DNA of 64,000 bases from Legionella quinlivanii (lineage in GTDB: Bacteria; Pseudomonadota; Gammaproteobacteria; Legionellales; Legionellaceae), in assembly GCF_900461555.1 (NCBI RefSeq), contig NZ_UGOX01000001.1, positions 819,501-883,500 of the forward strand. Reading direction: 5' to 3'. Shown piece by piece: positions 9,189 through 16,500 of this stretch; positions within the stretch are counted from its first letter, which is position 1; every line of letters starts with the position of its first letter. The notes under the pieces were generated by a model, which was not told the origin of the DNA, did not search any database, and saw nothing but the letters and a program-made list of their open reading frames with translations. Made by a program: the position numbers and the translations under genes.

Positions 9189-9495
9189 AATAAATAAATT
9201 CTCATAAAGCACTGTTATTAATAAGTATCAACAAAGCACAAACCAATCCTCATGCCATCCCATTTTGATCCCCTCCATCCTGCAATTAAGCAAATATTAA
9301 ATTACATAAATTCAATAAATTACATCGGTTATTTGCATAATTCCACCTTAGAATATTTTTATTGGTCAATAATTGTGCTATTATGGCGTCTTTAAATCAG
9401 ATTGTTTCGGATGTATGGCATTTCACAACAAAAGGGAATTCCATTAAGCAACAATCTGACGAAGAGCAAAAACACCATGATCAAGCGAGAGAGCA
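9189..9495 (+). promoter_or_regulatory. Intergenic region upstream of the F-box/ankyrin gene
   Basis: 307 AT-rich bases between the GNAT gene and the F-box/ankyrin gene. It must hold the promoter for 9496. I see AT-rich tracts (aaattacataaattcaataaattac near 9299-9323) but no convincing -35/-10 pair or known operator. An overlapping frame at 9362 in another phase is a shadow. Confidence 0.3.
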
Positions 9496-11292
9496 ATGCC
9501 TAATTCACCTAAGTTACTCAATGAACTGCCTGAATCTGTACTACTGTATATTTTTTCCTGTTTACCCGCATCCGATTTACCCTCAGTTCATCATGTTTGC
9601 ACCCTATTTCATCGAGTAACCACGGATTATTGGTTATGGAAGAATAATTTAAAAAAATATTTTCCCCATTATTTACCTCCGCTTAACAACGAGGAAAAAG
9701 TTGATTACAGAAAAATTTTTTATAAAGCTATGCAGTCAGATTACAGTTGCACTCAAGAAGTCGGCTTCCTGGAATATAGGGAGCAACCCTTCAGTAAAGA
9801 GCAAGCTGAGTTGTTCAATGCAGCTAAATTAGGTGCACTGGATTTATTCCTGAAAGCATTGGACACTTACGACAATATTGAAAAATTAAAGCAACTTTTA
9901 AGCTTAACCGATCAAACCGAACGGACTTTGTTGCATTGGGCGGGCTATTTTAATCGTCAAAACATCCTGGATTGTGTATTTGAAAAACTAAGCGCCCTGT
10001 ATGTCGTTGAAGGCATCATAGACCATACCAAAGAAATAGGCGGGCTTAATTATCGCCAATTGGCTGTTTTATGTAATCAAATTGACATTATTAAATCATT
10101 AACGAATGATGAGTTGGAGGCTCTTGATTCTCGCAGTAAATCTATTCTTGAATTAGCCGTACCTTGCTGCCATATGAGTTTAGTGCGCTATTTAGTTGAG
10201 GAACGTGGCCTTGATTTATCAATATCCAGCAATTCTGGGCGCAAACCTCTCCATTATGCAGCCGCTCATGGCAATAGCGAAACCTTAGACTATGTTTTAT
10301 CAAACTGCACAGTAAGTAGGGCAGATACCGTCACATTATATGCGGCCAGTATTGAATGTAATAATGCCATTAGCATGCAATATCTCTTGGATCATGATTA
10401 TGATCTAAATGCGCTTGAAAGCATTCCGCATAACCGGGGAAATTTGAAGATAATGTTCTCATCCAAGGACAGCGCACTAAAAACGGCATTGCGCCGGGGG
10501 ACTCCGGCATTAGCCATTATGTTGCTTGCTAGTCCAGCTTGCAATGGGCATCTTGCTCTGGAAGAAAAAATTTATCGCAATCCATATACTTTTACACCTG
10601 AAATGAATTTAGCTTTGGCGCAGCAGTTATTCCAGTCAGTAAAAGCTGACTATTTAGATGATAAGGGTAATTATGATACCGTCAAAAAAGATGAATTTGG
10701 CAATACTCTTTTTCATTGGCTAGCTTTTTGTAATCAGGTTGACATTTTACGCTCACTTGCCGATAAGTTAAGCAATGAAAAGAATTCATCGCGTCACACA
10801 CCTGCACACCTAGCTGCCATTTGCGGCCATATCGAGATTATCGAAATTTTTCTATCGAATGGTATGGATGTGAATACGCCTTATGACTACGAAGCAACGC
10901 TTTTACATACAGCAGCTGTCAATGGCCAGAAAGAACTAGTCCGTTATTTAGTTGCCTTTCCCGGTATTAATCTTAACTGTAGAAATTATCACTACAGCAC
11001 CCCGCTTCGGGAAGTATGCGAAGAAGGTCATGAAGAAATTGCGAGCATCTTGCTCGAGGCAGGAGCTGATGTTAATCTGACTAATCTGCACAAGGTTACT
11101 CCTCTTATAGCGGCAGCGGAAAAAGGACATGTCAATATTGTAAAGTTGTTGTTGGCGCATCCAGAAACTGATGTGACTTTGAAAGCAGTAAATGATGGAA
11201 CTGCCTTGGAGTTTGCTGAACACCATGGCCATAAAGAATGCGCCGAGCTTCTTAAGACCCATCAACCAAGTAATTACTGTATTATTAGTTGA
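9496..11292 (+). CDS. F-box and ankyrin-repeat protein with C-terminal CaaX box; predicted secreted effector
   Basis: A 598-residue eukaryotic-like protein. Residues 7-49 form an F-box (LLNELPESVLLYIFSCLP, then LPSVHHVCTLFHRVTTDYWLW), the domain that docks substrates to SKP1-CUL1 ubiquitin ligases. Ankyrin-type repeats follow from about residue 140 (TLLHWAGYFNRQNIL; PLHYAAAHGNSETLDYVL; TPAHLAAICGHIEIIEIFL; TPLIAAAEKGHVNIVKLLL; ALEFAEHHGHKECAELL). The last four residues are CIIS, a CaaX box with Ser at X, as expected for farnesylation. Known Legionella AnkB combines the same three parts. There is no signal peptide, consistent with type IV secretion and action at host membranes. The effector role is inferred. 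Confidence 0.85.
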   Translation: MPNSPKLLNELPESVLLYIFSCLPASDLPSVHHVCTLFHRVTTDYWLWKNNLKKYFPHYLPPLNNEEKVDYRKIFYKAMQSDYSCTQEVGFLEYREQPFSKEQAELFNAAKLGALDLFLKALDTYDNIEKLKQLLSLTDQTERTLLHWAGYFNRQNILDCVFEKLSALYVVEGIIDHTKEIGGLNYRQLAVLCNQIDIIKSLTNDELEALDSRSKSILELAVPCCHMSLVRYLVEERGLDLSISSNSGRKPLHYAAAHGNSETLDYVLSNCTVSRADTVTLYAASIECNNAISMQYLLDHDYDLNALESIPHNRGNLKIMFSSKDSALKTALRRGTPALAIMLLASPACNGHLALEEKIYRNPYTFTPEMNLALAQQLFQSVKADYLDDKGNYDTVKKDEFGNTLFHWLAFCNQVDILRSLADKLSNEKNSSRHTPAHLAAICGHIEIIEIFLSNGMDVNTPYDYEATLLHTAAVNGQKELVRYLVAFPGINLNCRNYHYSTPLREVCEEGHEEIASILLEAGADVNLTNLHKVTPLIAAAEKGHVNIVKLLLAHPETDVTLKAVNDGTALEFAEHHGHKECAELLKTHQPSNYCIIS

Positions 11293-11309
11293 GGTAATGG
11301 GCTCTGAAT

Positions 11310-11346
11310 ATTTAATCAGGCGTCCTATATGGCTGCCTGATTAAAT
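11310..11346. terminator. Bidirectional stem-loop between convergent genes
   Basis: A perfect 12-base inverted repeat, atttaatcaggc (11310-11321) and gcctgattaaat (11335-11346), with a 13-base loop. The A- and T-rich outer ends give a U-tract-like run in either direction. It lies between the convergent genes ending at 11292 and 11375 and fits a shared rho-independent terminator. Confidence 0.65.
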
Positions 11347-11374
11347 GGAGAGTTGCTATATAAGTATTCCCAAA

Positions 11375-11869
11375 CTAACTAGTTAAGCTGGATGAAGACA
11401 AGTTCTTTGTGATAACATTTGTTACTGAATAAGTATCAAACAAAGCTTGTAACTGATCTTTACAAGAAGGGTATTGGCTTGTAAATTCTTCAAGCTCTTC
11501 CTGCGACAGGGGGCTGTTTTCAAGAAAACGCAGACGGAGCTCGTGATCAGCCTCTATGAGTGCCAAAGCTTCATTCAAGTACAGGTGAGCACCTGTTGCA
11601 AAGCGTTTTAAATCATGAATGCTGGCAATACATGCTTCCACAACTTCAGGTAGGCACTTTTTAAATAATGGCTCTAATCTTTCAACACAATTTTTCACCA
11701 TCATTTTATAGACTAAGTCATCGAGAAGAAGGCCTCCAGGAATAAGAGGGTGTCCGGCTAAAATATTCATCAATGCCTGTGGGTTTTTGTCAAGCAGAAT
11801 TAATACTTGATTTATACCTATCGTTAAATCTTCATCACTGCAATTTTGACTGGGTTTCTCGATGAACCA
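11375..11869 (-). pseudogene. 5'-truncated unknown gene (longest intact-looking frame 11375-11773)
   Basis: An ATG at 11773 gives a 132-residue frame. The same frame continues upstream to 11869 with protein-like sequence (IGINQVLILLDKNPQALMNILAG) but no usable start, and ends at an in-frame TAG at 11870-11872. This suggests a gene that lost its 5' end, probably when the IS481-like remnant just beyond it arrived. The product is helical and acidic, with no family recognised. A product from ATG 11773 could still be made. Compare the convergent effector gene, whose terminator it shares. Confidence 0.5.
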
Positions 11870-11957
11870 CTAACTGGAGGAAAGCTATAACTAAGAGACA
11901 ACGAAGGGCGGGAAACCCTTCATTTTCTCAGGATAGGCCGAATAGGGTGCTTAATGC

Positions 11958-12137
11958 TTAATGGGTTTGATCGAATAATGCGTCTACTCCACCTGACTCT
12001 ACTGCTGATTTGTAACGATAAAAAGTATCTCGCGACAAGCCCATTACTTTACAGGCTTTAGATACATTGCCTAATTCTTCGGCTAAATTAAGCAATCCAA
12101 ATTTATGTTTAATTATTTTAACGCTATTATCTATCAT
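11958..12137 (-). pseudogene. IS481-family transposase, N-terminal remnant
   Basis: Fifty-nine residues from ATG 12137 to a stop at 11958. They read as the N-terminal helix-turn-helix of IS481-family transposases: GLLNLAEELGNVSKACKVMG, then LSRDTFYRYKSAVESGGVDALFD. The catalytic DDE domain is missing. The flank 12138-12228 (ggaaactctcac and gtgtcagattaagtcaca) looks like the element's left end. On the other side, 11906-11924 is a short hairpin, gaagggcgggaaacccttc. It is a dead element fragment. Confidence 0.8.
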
Positions 12138-12235
12138 GAGAGTTTTCCTCTTGGTTTTTTAAAAGTTCGCACTTCTATCAAAACCGGAAACTCTCACCTT
12201 TTCAAGTGATTGTGTCAGATTAAGTCACAACTAAT

Positions 12236-12420
12236 TCATATTAATTGACAAGACTGATAAGCCTTATGTAAATGAAATGATGTTGTTTCTCTTAAGATTT
12301 TTTGAATTCTTGTATCCACTTCCACAGGAATAACACAGGACACACCGATATTTTTTTTTGCTAATTCTTTTCTCATGATAGCAGTTACTTCGTCTATACC
12401 TGCTTTACTGGCAATCGGTT
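12236..12420 (-). pseudogene. Decayed gene fragment, possibly DUF302-like
   Basis: On the minus strand a protein-like segment (IDEVTAIMRKELAKKNIGVS, then PVEVDTRIQKILRE) runs into a TGA at 12236, immediately beside the IS481 remnant. The spacing of IDE, the GV turn and a later SCQ loosely resembles the DUF302 fold, but the match is weak and there is no intact start. Treat it as an unidentified remnant. Confidence 0.3.
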
Positions 12421-12528
12421 ATTTCTCGTCTGGAAAGCGGTAATAGTTCATTTATCCCTTCCCTGGAAACCTTAGTTAAGATTGCTGATGCACTCAACAT
12501 GCATTTAAAACTACAAGTACAGGCTTGA
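12421..12528 (+). pseudogene. C-terminal fragment of an XRE-type helix-turn-helix protein
   Basis: The plus-strand frame reads ISRLESGNSSFIPSLETLVK followed by IADALNMHLKLQVQA and a TGA at 12526. This is the typical end of a HigA/XRE antitoxin or repressor (ISxxESG...SLETLxKIAxAL). The first helices are missing; upstream the phase is lost. It is probably the relic of an antitoxin gene. Confidence 0.6.
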
Positions 12529-12621
12529 TTCCCACAGGAAGGCGTTTTTAATTTTTGACCATGACGCGAGTGCCTGGCACTATGGTCTATACATATCTTG
12601 AATTGAATCAAAGGCATTAAC

Positions 12622-12813
12622 ATGGAAATAATATCCAGTAAGAAATGGGAAAATCAAATAGAACAAAAATTATTCTATTCCGATCTAAGGGCAATGCTTG
12701 ATGGCGTTGAGGCTGGAGAGATAACTATGGGTTATGTGGACAAATGGCTTGCGCACAGAGGATTTCGATTAAATTGGGAAAACTATGATTTAGAAAAGTT
12801 ATTAACACACTAA
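12622..12813 (+). CDS. Small unknown protein
   Basis: Sixty-three residues with a good ribosome-binding site (aaagg, seven bases before the ATG). The sequence is amphipathic (YSDLRAMLDGVEAGEITMGY, DKWLAHRGFRLNWENYDLEK) and looks like a real folded small protein. A 20-base stretch of this gene (gatctaagggcaatgcttga, from 12682) recurs at the left edge of the IS256-family element near 16482, so a second, interrupted copy of related sequence once existed. No family recognised. Confidence 0.45.
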   Translation: MEIISSKKWENQIEQKLFYSDLRAMLDGVEAGEITMGYVDKWLAHRGFRLNWENYDLEKLLTH

Positions 12814-12856
12814 TAAGTCTATTGAGCAAATATTATCAATAAGGCAAGAGGCCAGA

Positions 12857-13218
12857 ATGAATTATTATCAAATTTTCCTTCCCATCATTATTACTTATTT
12901 TTTCCTGGTCTGTATTGTATTTCGTCGAGCTACAAAAAAAGCATATTTGTTGATAAATTGAAACTTGGTAATTTCTCTGAGGAGCCTTGGCTCACCTTGT
13001 TTTTCATTGCTGGTTTGCTCGGCGTGGCATTTTATTGTCTTGCCTCTACAGGTGGAAAAAATAAATCGTTATTTTGGAGCACATTAACTTCGAGTATCAA
13101 CTTCCTCTAGCCGGGTGTATTTGCCGAGGTGAGATTAGTGCCCACTGCAAAGACTCAGGTTGAGCAAATAATAGCTGTGGCTTATCAAGCTGATTTGAGT
13201 ATCGGTAGTTTTAAATAA
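12857..13218 (+). pseudogene. Frameshifted small membrane-protein gene
   Basis: ATG 12857 starts a membrane segment (YYQIFLPIIITYFFLVCIVF), and the frame breaks after a run of seven A residues near 12940. In the shifted frame the protein continues (VDKLKLGNFSEEPWLTLFFI, AGLLGVAFYCLAS) to a TAG at 13108. Beyond that stop the same phase is still protein-like (EVRLVPTAKTQVEQIIAVAY) to a TAA at 13216. It thus looks like one gene broken by a homopolymer frameshift and a nonsense codon. No family recognised. Confidence 0.45.
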
Positions 13219-13365
13219 ACTGAGTACCTTTGCGGTAGAAGTCGTTTCCGGCATAAATATTCCCTAAATTTTGAAATAGAAATATATCGTGAGCCACTTA
13301 TTTAGTAATTTTTTTTGCGTGAAGGGCTAGGTGGCATTACACTCTGGAAATATGTAATACCATGC

Positions 13366-13388
13366 ACTATAATACATTGTATTATAGT
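13366..13388. promoter_or_regulatory. Palindromic operator/promoter of the toxin-antitoxin operon
   Basis: A perfect inverted repeat, actataataca (13366-13376) and tgtattatagt (13378-13388), with a one-base centre, ends 13 bases before the toxin ATG. Flanking ccat and atgg extend the symmetry. It contains a -10-like tataat. This is the position and shape expected for autoregulation by the XRE antitoxin. Confidence 0.7.
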
Positions 13389-13401
13389 ATGGCATGTATT
13401 C

Positions 13402-13791
13402 ATGAAGCACTTAAAAATTAAAAAATTTAATAATGAAGCAACAAAAGTTGGATTAAAGGATGAAATTCTTATCAAAACTTTAGATGGTTTTTTTAAGTTA
13501 AGCAGAGATGAGCAATTAAAATATTCATTAGGAGCTGGGCTCTATAAATTAAGAATTGCAACCAACGAAGCGCGGGGTAAAAGCGGGGGCTCAAGAAGTA
13601 TACTAGCTTTTAAGAAAGATAATGGAATTTATTGGTTACATTTATTCTCTAAGAATGACAAAGGAAATGTTACAACTTCCGAGCTTAAAAAATTAAAACA
13701 ATTGGCTGATATCATGCTTGGACTAGATGATGAACAAATAAATAAGCTAATTAGTTTAGGGGAACTATGCGAGGTAAATAAAAATGTCTAA
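13402..13791 (+). CDS. Type II toxin, RelE/HigB-like (COG4737 type)
   Basis: Start at ATG 13402 (MKHLKIKKFNNEATKVGL); the longer frame to 13315 runs through the operator. The 129-residue product has the RelE/HigB order: an N-terminal helix pair, LGAGLYKLRIATNEARGKSG (basic, with the family KxR pattern), SRSILAFKKDNGIYWLHLFSKND, and ELKKLKQLADIML. Family members are ribosome-dependent mRNA endonucleases held inactive by the partner antitoxin. The stop overlaps the antitoxin start by 8 bases, which implies translational coupling. The toxin-first order is typical of HigBA. Confidence 0.82.
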   Translation: MKHLKIKKFNNEATKVGLKDEILIKTLDGFFKLSRDEQLKYSLGAGLYKLRIATNEARGKSGGSRSILAFKKDNGIYWLHLFSKNDKGNVTTSELKKLKQLADIMLGLDDEQINKLISLGELCEVNKNV

Positions 13792-14086
13792 TATACAAGA
13801 TACAATTAATGATCTTGCGCAAGGTCTTTACAAAGCTGAAATTATTGATAAAAAAACATTAAGAAATCTTACCGATCAAGATTTACCTGTTTTACATGAA
13901 TTTACCGGCGAAGAAATACAACAGTTACGGAAAAAGCAAAAATTAAGTCAATCTGTATTTGCTAAATATCTTAATGTTAGCCCTGCAATGATTCGTGGAT
14001 TAGAGCAAGGGAAGCGACATGCCCATGGCGCAATACTTAAATTACTCAATATCGTAGAAAGGCATGGCATTAGTGGTTTGCTTTAA
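13784..14086 (+). CDS. HigA/NadS-like XRE antitoxin
   Basis: A 100-residue protein. The N-terminal part is a linker (DLAQGLYKAEIIDKKTLRNL), and residues 42-98 form a helix-turn-helix of the Cro/C1 type (TGEEIQQLRKKQKLSQSVFA, YLNVSPAMIRGLEQGKRHAH). It overlaps the toxin gene by 8 bases. It probably binds the toxin and represses the operon through the palindrome upstream of the toxin gene. Confidence 0.85.
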   Translation: MSNIQDTINDLAQGLYKAEIIDKKTLRNLTDQDLPVLHEFTGEEIQQLRKKQKLSQSVFAKYLNVSPAMIRGLEQGKRHAHGAILKLLNIVERHGISGLL

Positions 14087-14131
14087 GAGTTTTTGACTAT
14101 GGATAAATATCCGGCTGAGGGTTATTGATAA

Positions 14132-14662
14132 ATGATAAATCGCATCTTTATAGTAGGTCATATGGGGGCTGGTAAGTTTGTATTTACTGAAGCTTTGGCT
14201 AATAAATTAGGATGGCAACTCGTTGATGCAAATCCTAGTATTGAACGTTATATTGGACGACATACAAAAGATATTTTGGGAGAGCAAGGGGAAGCAGCAT
14301 TTAATCGCTGTCAAGCAGACATCATTTCCCATTGTACCAGAAAAGAAAATGTAGTCGTTTTATTGGAGGAGTGTGTTGTCTCAAGCGAGCAATGCCGAAA
14401 ATTATTGTCCACAGAGTTTGTTGTTTATTTGAAAGTCTCTATACCAACACAACTTGGCCGCATAAAAAATGGTCGGATTCCATCGCTTCCAGTAGATGAT
14501 ATGAGAAGCTTTTTAGAAAAACAACATCACGAACGAGATCGATTTTACGAGAAAATCGCCGACTTGATTGTTGAATCTGTTGGTTATTCTGATCAAATTT
14601 CACAAATTAATAAAATTATTGAAGAAGATGTCAACAAAGTTATGAATGCCATTGGAAAGTAA
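14132..14662 (+). CDS. Shikimate-kinase-like P-loop protein with altered Walker A
   Basis: A 176-residue protein with the layout of shikimate kinase (AroK/AroL): an N-terminal strand and P-loop, LVDANPSIERYIGRHTKDIL (the shikimate-binding DxxIE region in altered form), GEAAFNRCQADII, a lid-like segment and the final RDRFYEKIADLIVE. The P-loop reads GHMGAGKF (residues 9-16): the Ser/Thr that binds magnesium after the lysine is replaced by Phe. The arginines expected in FRxxE become FNRCQ. It is therefore unlikely to be the housekeeping enzyme and may be a drifting paralogue. It follows the toxin-antitoxin pair by 45 bases. Confidence 0.65.
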   Translation: MINRIFIVGHMGAGKFVFTEALANKLGWQLVDANPSIERYIGRHTKDILGEQGEAAFNRCQADIISHCTRKENVVVLLEECVVSSEQCRKLLSTEFVVYLKVSIPTQLGRIKNGRIPSLPVDDMRSFLEKQHHERDRFYEKIADLIVESVGYSDQISQINKIIEEDVNKVMNAIGK

Positions 14663-14762
14663 GGGCGAAGTAAAGACTCTCTTCCATCGAGTAGTGCGAT
14701 AATCTGGATTAAGTCTGATTAATCGTAATATCAGACAGTGGTGAGATGGTCAGAGTTAAAGT

Positions 14763-14940
14763 TTAATGTAAAGCTTTAACAACCGCGGCAAAAAATTCGC
14801 CATCATTTACAGTAGTTATCGCTACAGGCTTTGGTCTGGCACTTAAAACCACGATTACAATTTTTTCTTTCCTGTTAATGTAAATATGTTGTCCGCAAAT
14901 ACCGGCAAAAGTTGCGATCTTTAGTTCCAGGCCTATATCA
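14763..14940 (-). pseudogene. C-terminal fragment of a serine hydrolase (beta-lactamase class C-like)
   Basis: The last 50 or so codons read FAGICGQHIYINRKEKIVIV, then VLSARPKPVAITTVNDGEFF and AAVVKALH. This matches the final part of class-C beta-lactamase-like hydrolases (6-aminohexanoate-dimer hydrolase group: G-x-x-GQ-x-IYI-x-P...VIVxLSxRP). The SxxK and YxN motifs are absent and upstream frames are broken. It is a dead remnant. Confidence 0.6.
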
Positions 14941-15154
14941 TTAATTCTACAGGAATAATTAACGAAAAACCTTATTGTTATAAGTAGCAATTCCTCTATC
15001 AATATCCATTTCTCTATTTTCATTTTCATATTCTATATACCCTCTTTTAAATACACTATAAAATATGACGATGTGCAATAACTTTATGTAAAAAGATTGC
15101 TCTAATGTTCTATTTTTAATAAACTTCACGCTCATTTGGTTTTTTAAGTTCAAT

Positions 15155-15745
15155 ATGATTAATTTACATAAATACGATATCTTAATTATTCAATTTCTAG
15201 CTGACTATCAGGTTCAAAAACAGCTCGTTAATTTTGATCAATCTGAGCGCCTTGCAGAACAATTAGTGAATTCGCAAGATGATAAAACTTTACTGAGTAT
15301 ATATATTAAAGAATGGTGTGAAGAGTTGTTGAGAATCAACGAAATTGACAGAGCGTTATTTTTAGAAAGCTGGAAAAATTTAACAACAAATACAACTCTT
15401 TTTAATACACAGCAAATTATATGTGCCATTCGTTTTTTTAGGCTTTTTCAAAACGAATCATTTAAAAATTGTTCAGCTTTTTTTAACCGCTTAAATTTAG
15501 AAAAACAAGTCGAGCAATATTGGGATAAAACTCTTGGACTAAGTCCTAAAAAAGATTTTGAGTTTAACAAGACTAAGACAGATAGTTCAGAAGAAATTCA
15601 AAAACAAATAGCCAATGATTCTCGTGAGGCTCGTGATTCTCACCTTAGATTTATTTTGGCGTCAAAGCTACCTTTTTATGGGCAAAGCAAATTGCCAGAT
15701 TTAGCGAATAATCCGGAAGAACAGCCTTTACATAACACCATTTAA
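15155..15745 (+). CDS. Unknown helical protein
   Basis: A 196-residue soluble protein, mostly helical, AT-rich, without signal peptide or membrane segments. The first 125 residues look like one helical domain (QFLADYQVQKQLVNFDQSER; SIYIKEWCEELLRINEIDRA; IICAIRFFRLFQNESFKNC). The tail is polar and Lys/Glu rich. No family recognised. It sits among gene fragments, so it could itself be a recent arrival or a truncated gene. Confidence 0.45.
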   Translation: MINLHKYDILIIQFLADYQVQKQLVNFDQSERLAEQLVNSQDDKTLLSIYIKEWCEELLRINEIDRALFLESWKNLTTNTTLFNTQQIICAIRFFRLFQNESFKNCSAFFNRLNLEKQVEQYWDKTLGLSPKKDFEFNKTKTDSSEEIQKQIANDSREARDSHLRFILASKLPFYGQSKLPDLANNPEEQPLHNTI

Positions 15746-15993
15746 AACAGGTGGACTAATAGAAGTAGCAACTGACTGGAATTAAAAAATCAAGAAAGTT
15801 GCATATTTTCTTCATAAAATTCTAATGTCATGTAACTATATAGGCATAGTAAGGCTGAATTAATTAATGTGCTTTGAGGTATGATAATCTGCTGACCCCT
15901 CTATGCCTGGTTCAGAACTCTTTTTCAACGAACTAAAGAAATGAAATATATTATTTTGTTTTCTATGTAACTGTAAATCACATTGACCCCCGG

Positions 15994-16167
15994 CCGGGAT
16001 CTCTTTTTACGAAGATCAACATCAGCAATATAATTTAAAAGAAAAATGGTTCGCACAACTCGTCCCAATTCACGGAACGCTTGATGCAGCTTATTCTTCT
16101 TGCTATTGGAGCGTAGCTTTTTCAATATAGTTGAGGCTTTGATTTTGCCACTTTGGAACTGCACCAA
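15994..16167 (-). pseudogene. Tn3-family transposase (TnpA) internal fragment
   Basis: The minus-strand segment reads KIKASTILKKLRSNSKKNKL, then HQAFRELGRVVRTIFLLNYI and ADVDLRK. This is the well-conserved stretch near the C-terminus of Tn3-family transposases (ELGRxxRTxFxLxYIxDxxLR). Similarity stops abruptly at both sides (about 15999 and 16146). It is a small relic marking an old transposon insertion or deletion junction. Confidence 0.75.
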
Positions 16168-16464
16168 AAAGCCAGAGCTCTCTTTAACAAAGATAAAAGC
16201 ATTGCTCCCAAAACTATTGAAGAAATTGCAAAAGGCGAATTATCCACCTCTAAATGGTTGGTGGCTTGTGCAATTGAGATTTTACTAGAAGAAAAGCCAA
16301 ATGTTGTGCAAAAAATACTATCTGATAGCGATATCTTGTTTTTATGGGCAACGCCATTATTAAAAAATCACAGACCCCTTAATGAGCTGCGCGCATATCT
16401 GGCCTCTTTAAATAACGCTGAGACGTTGAGTAAGAAACTAAATACCATGACTGATTTTAGTTAA
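16153..16464 (+). pseudogene. Possible 5'-truncated unknown gene
   Basis: A protein-like frame (from about 16141: DFATLELHQKARALFNKDKS, then IAPKTIEEIAKGELSTSKWL) without an ATG; the first available start is TTG 16153. Its beginning coincides with the end of the Tn3 fragment, so the 5' part was probably lost there. The visible 103 residues are helical. No family recognised. It may still be expressed from the TTG. Confidence 0.4.
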
Positions 16465-16500
16465 AGGCTTTCCGAAATATCTGATCTAAGGGCAATGCTT

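Noticed and set aside
9362-9619. Open frame overlapping the start of the F-box gene
   Set aside because: It is the shifted reading of the F-box coding region and has no protein-like composition of its own.
12405-12623. 72-codon minus-strand frame
   Set aside because: It lies opposite the recognisable XRE fragment and has no family-like sequence.
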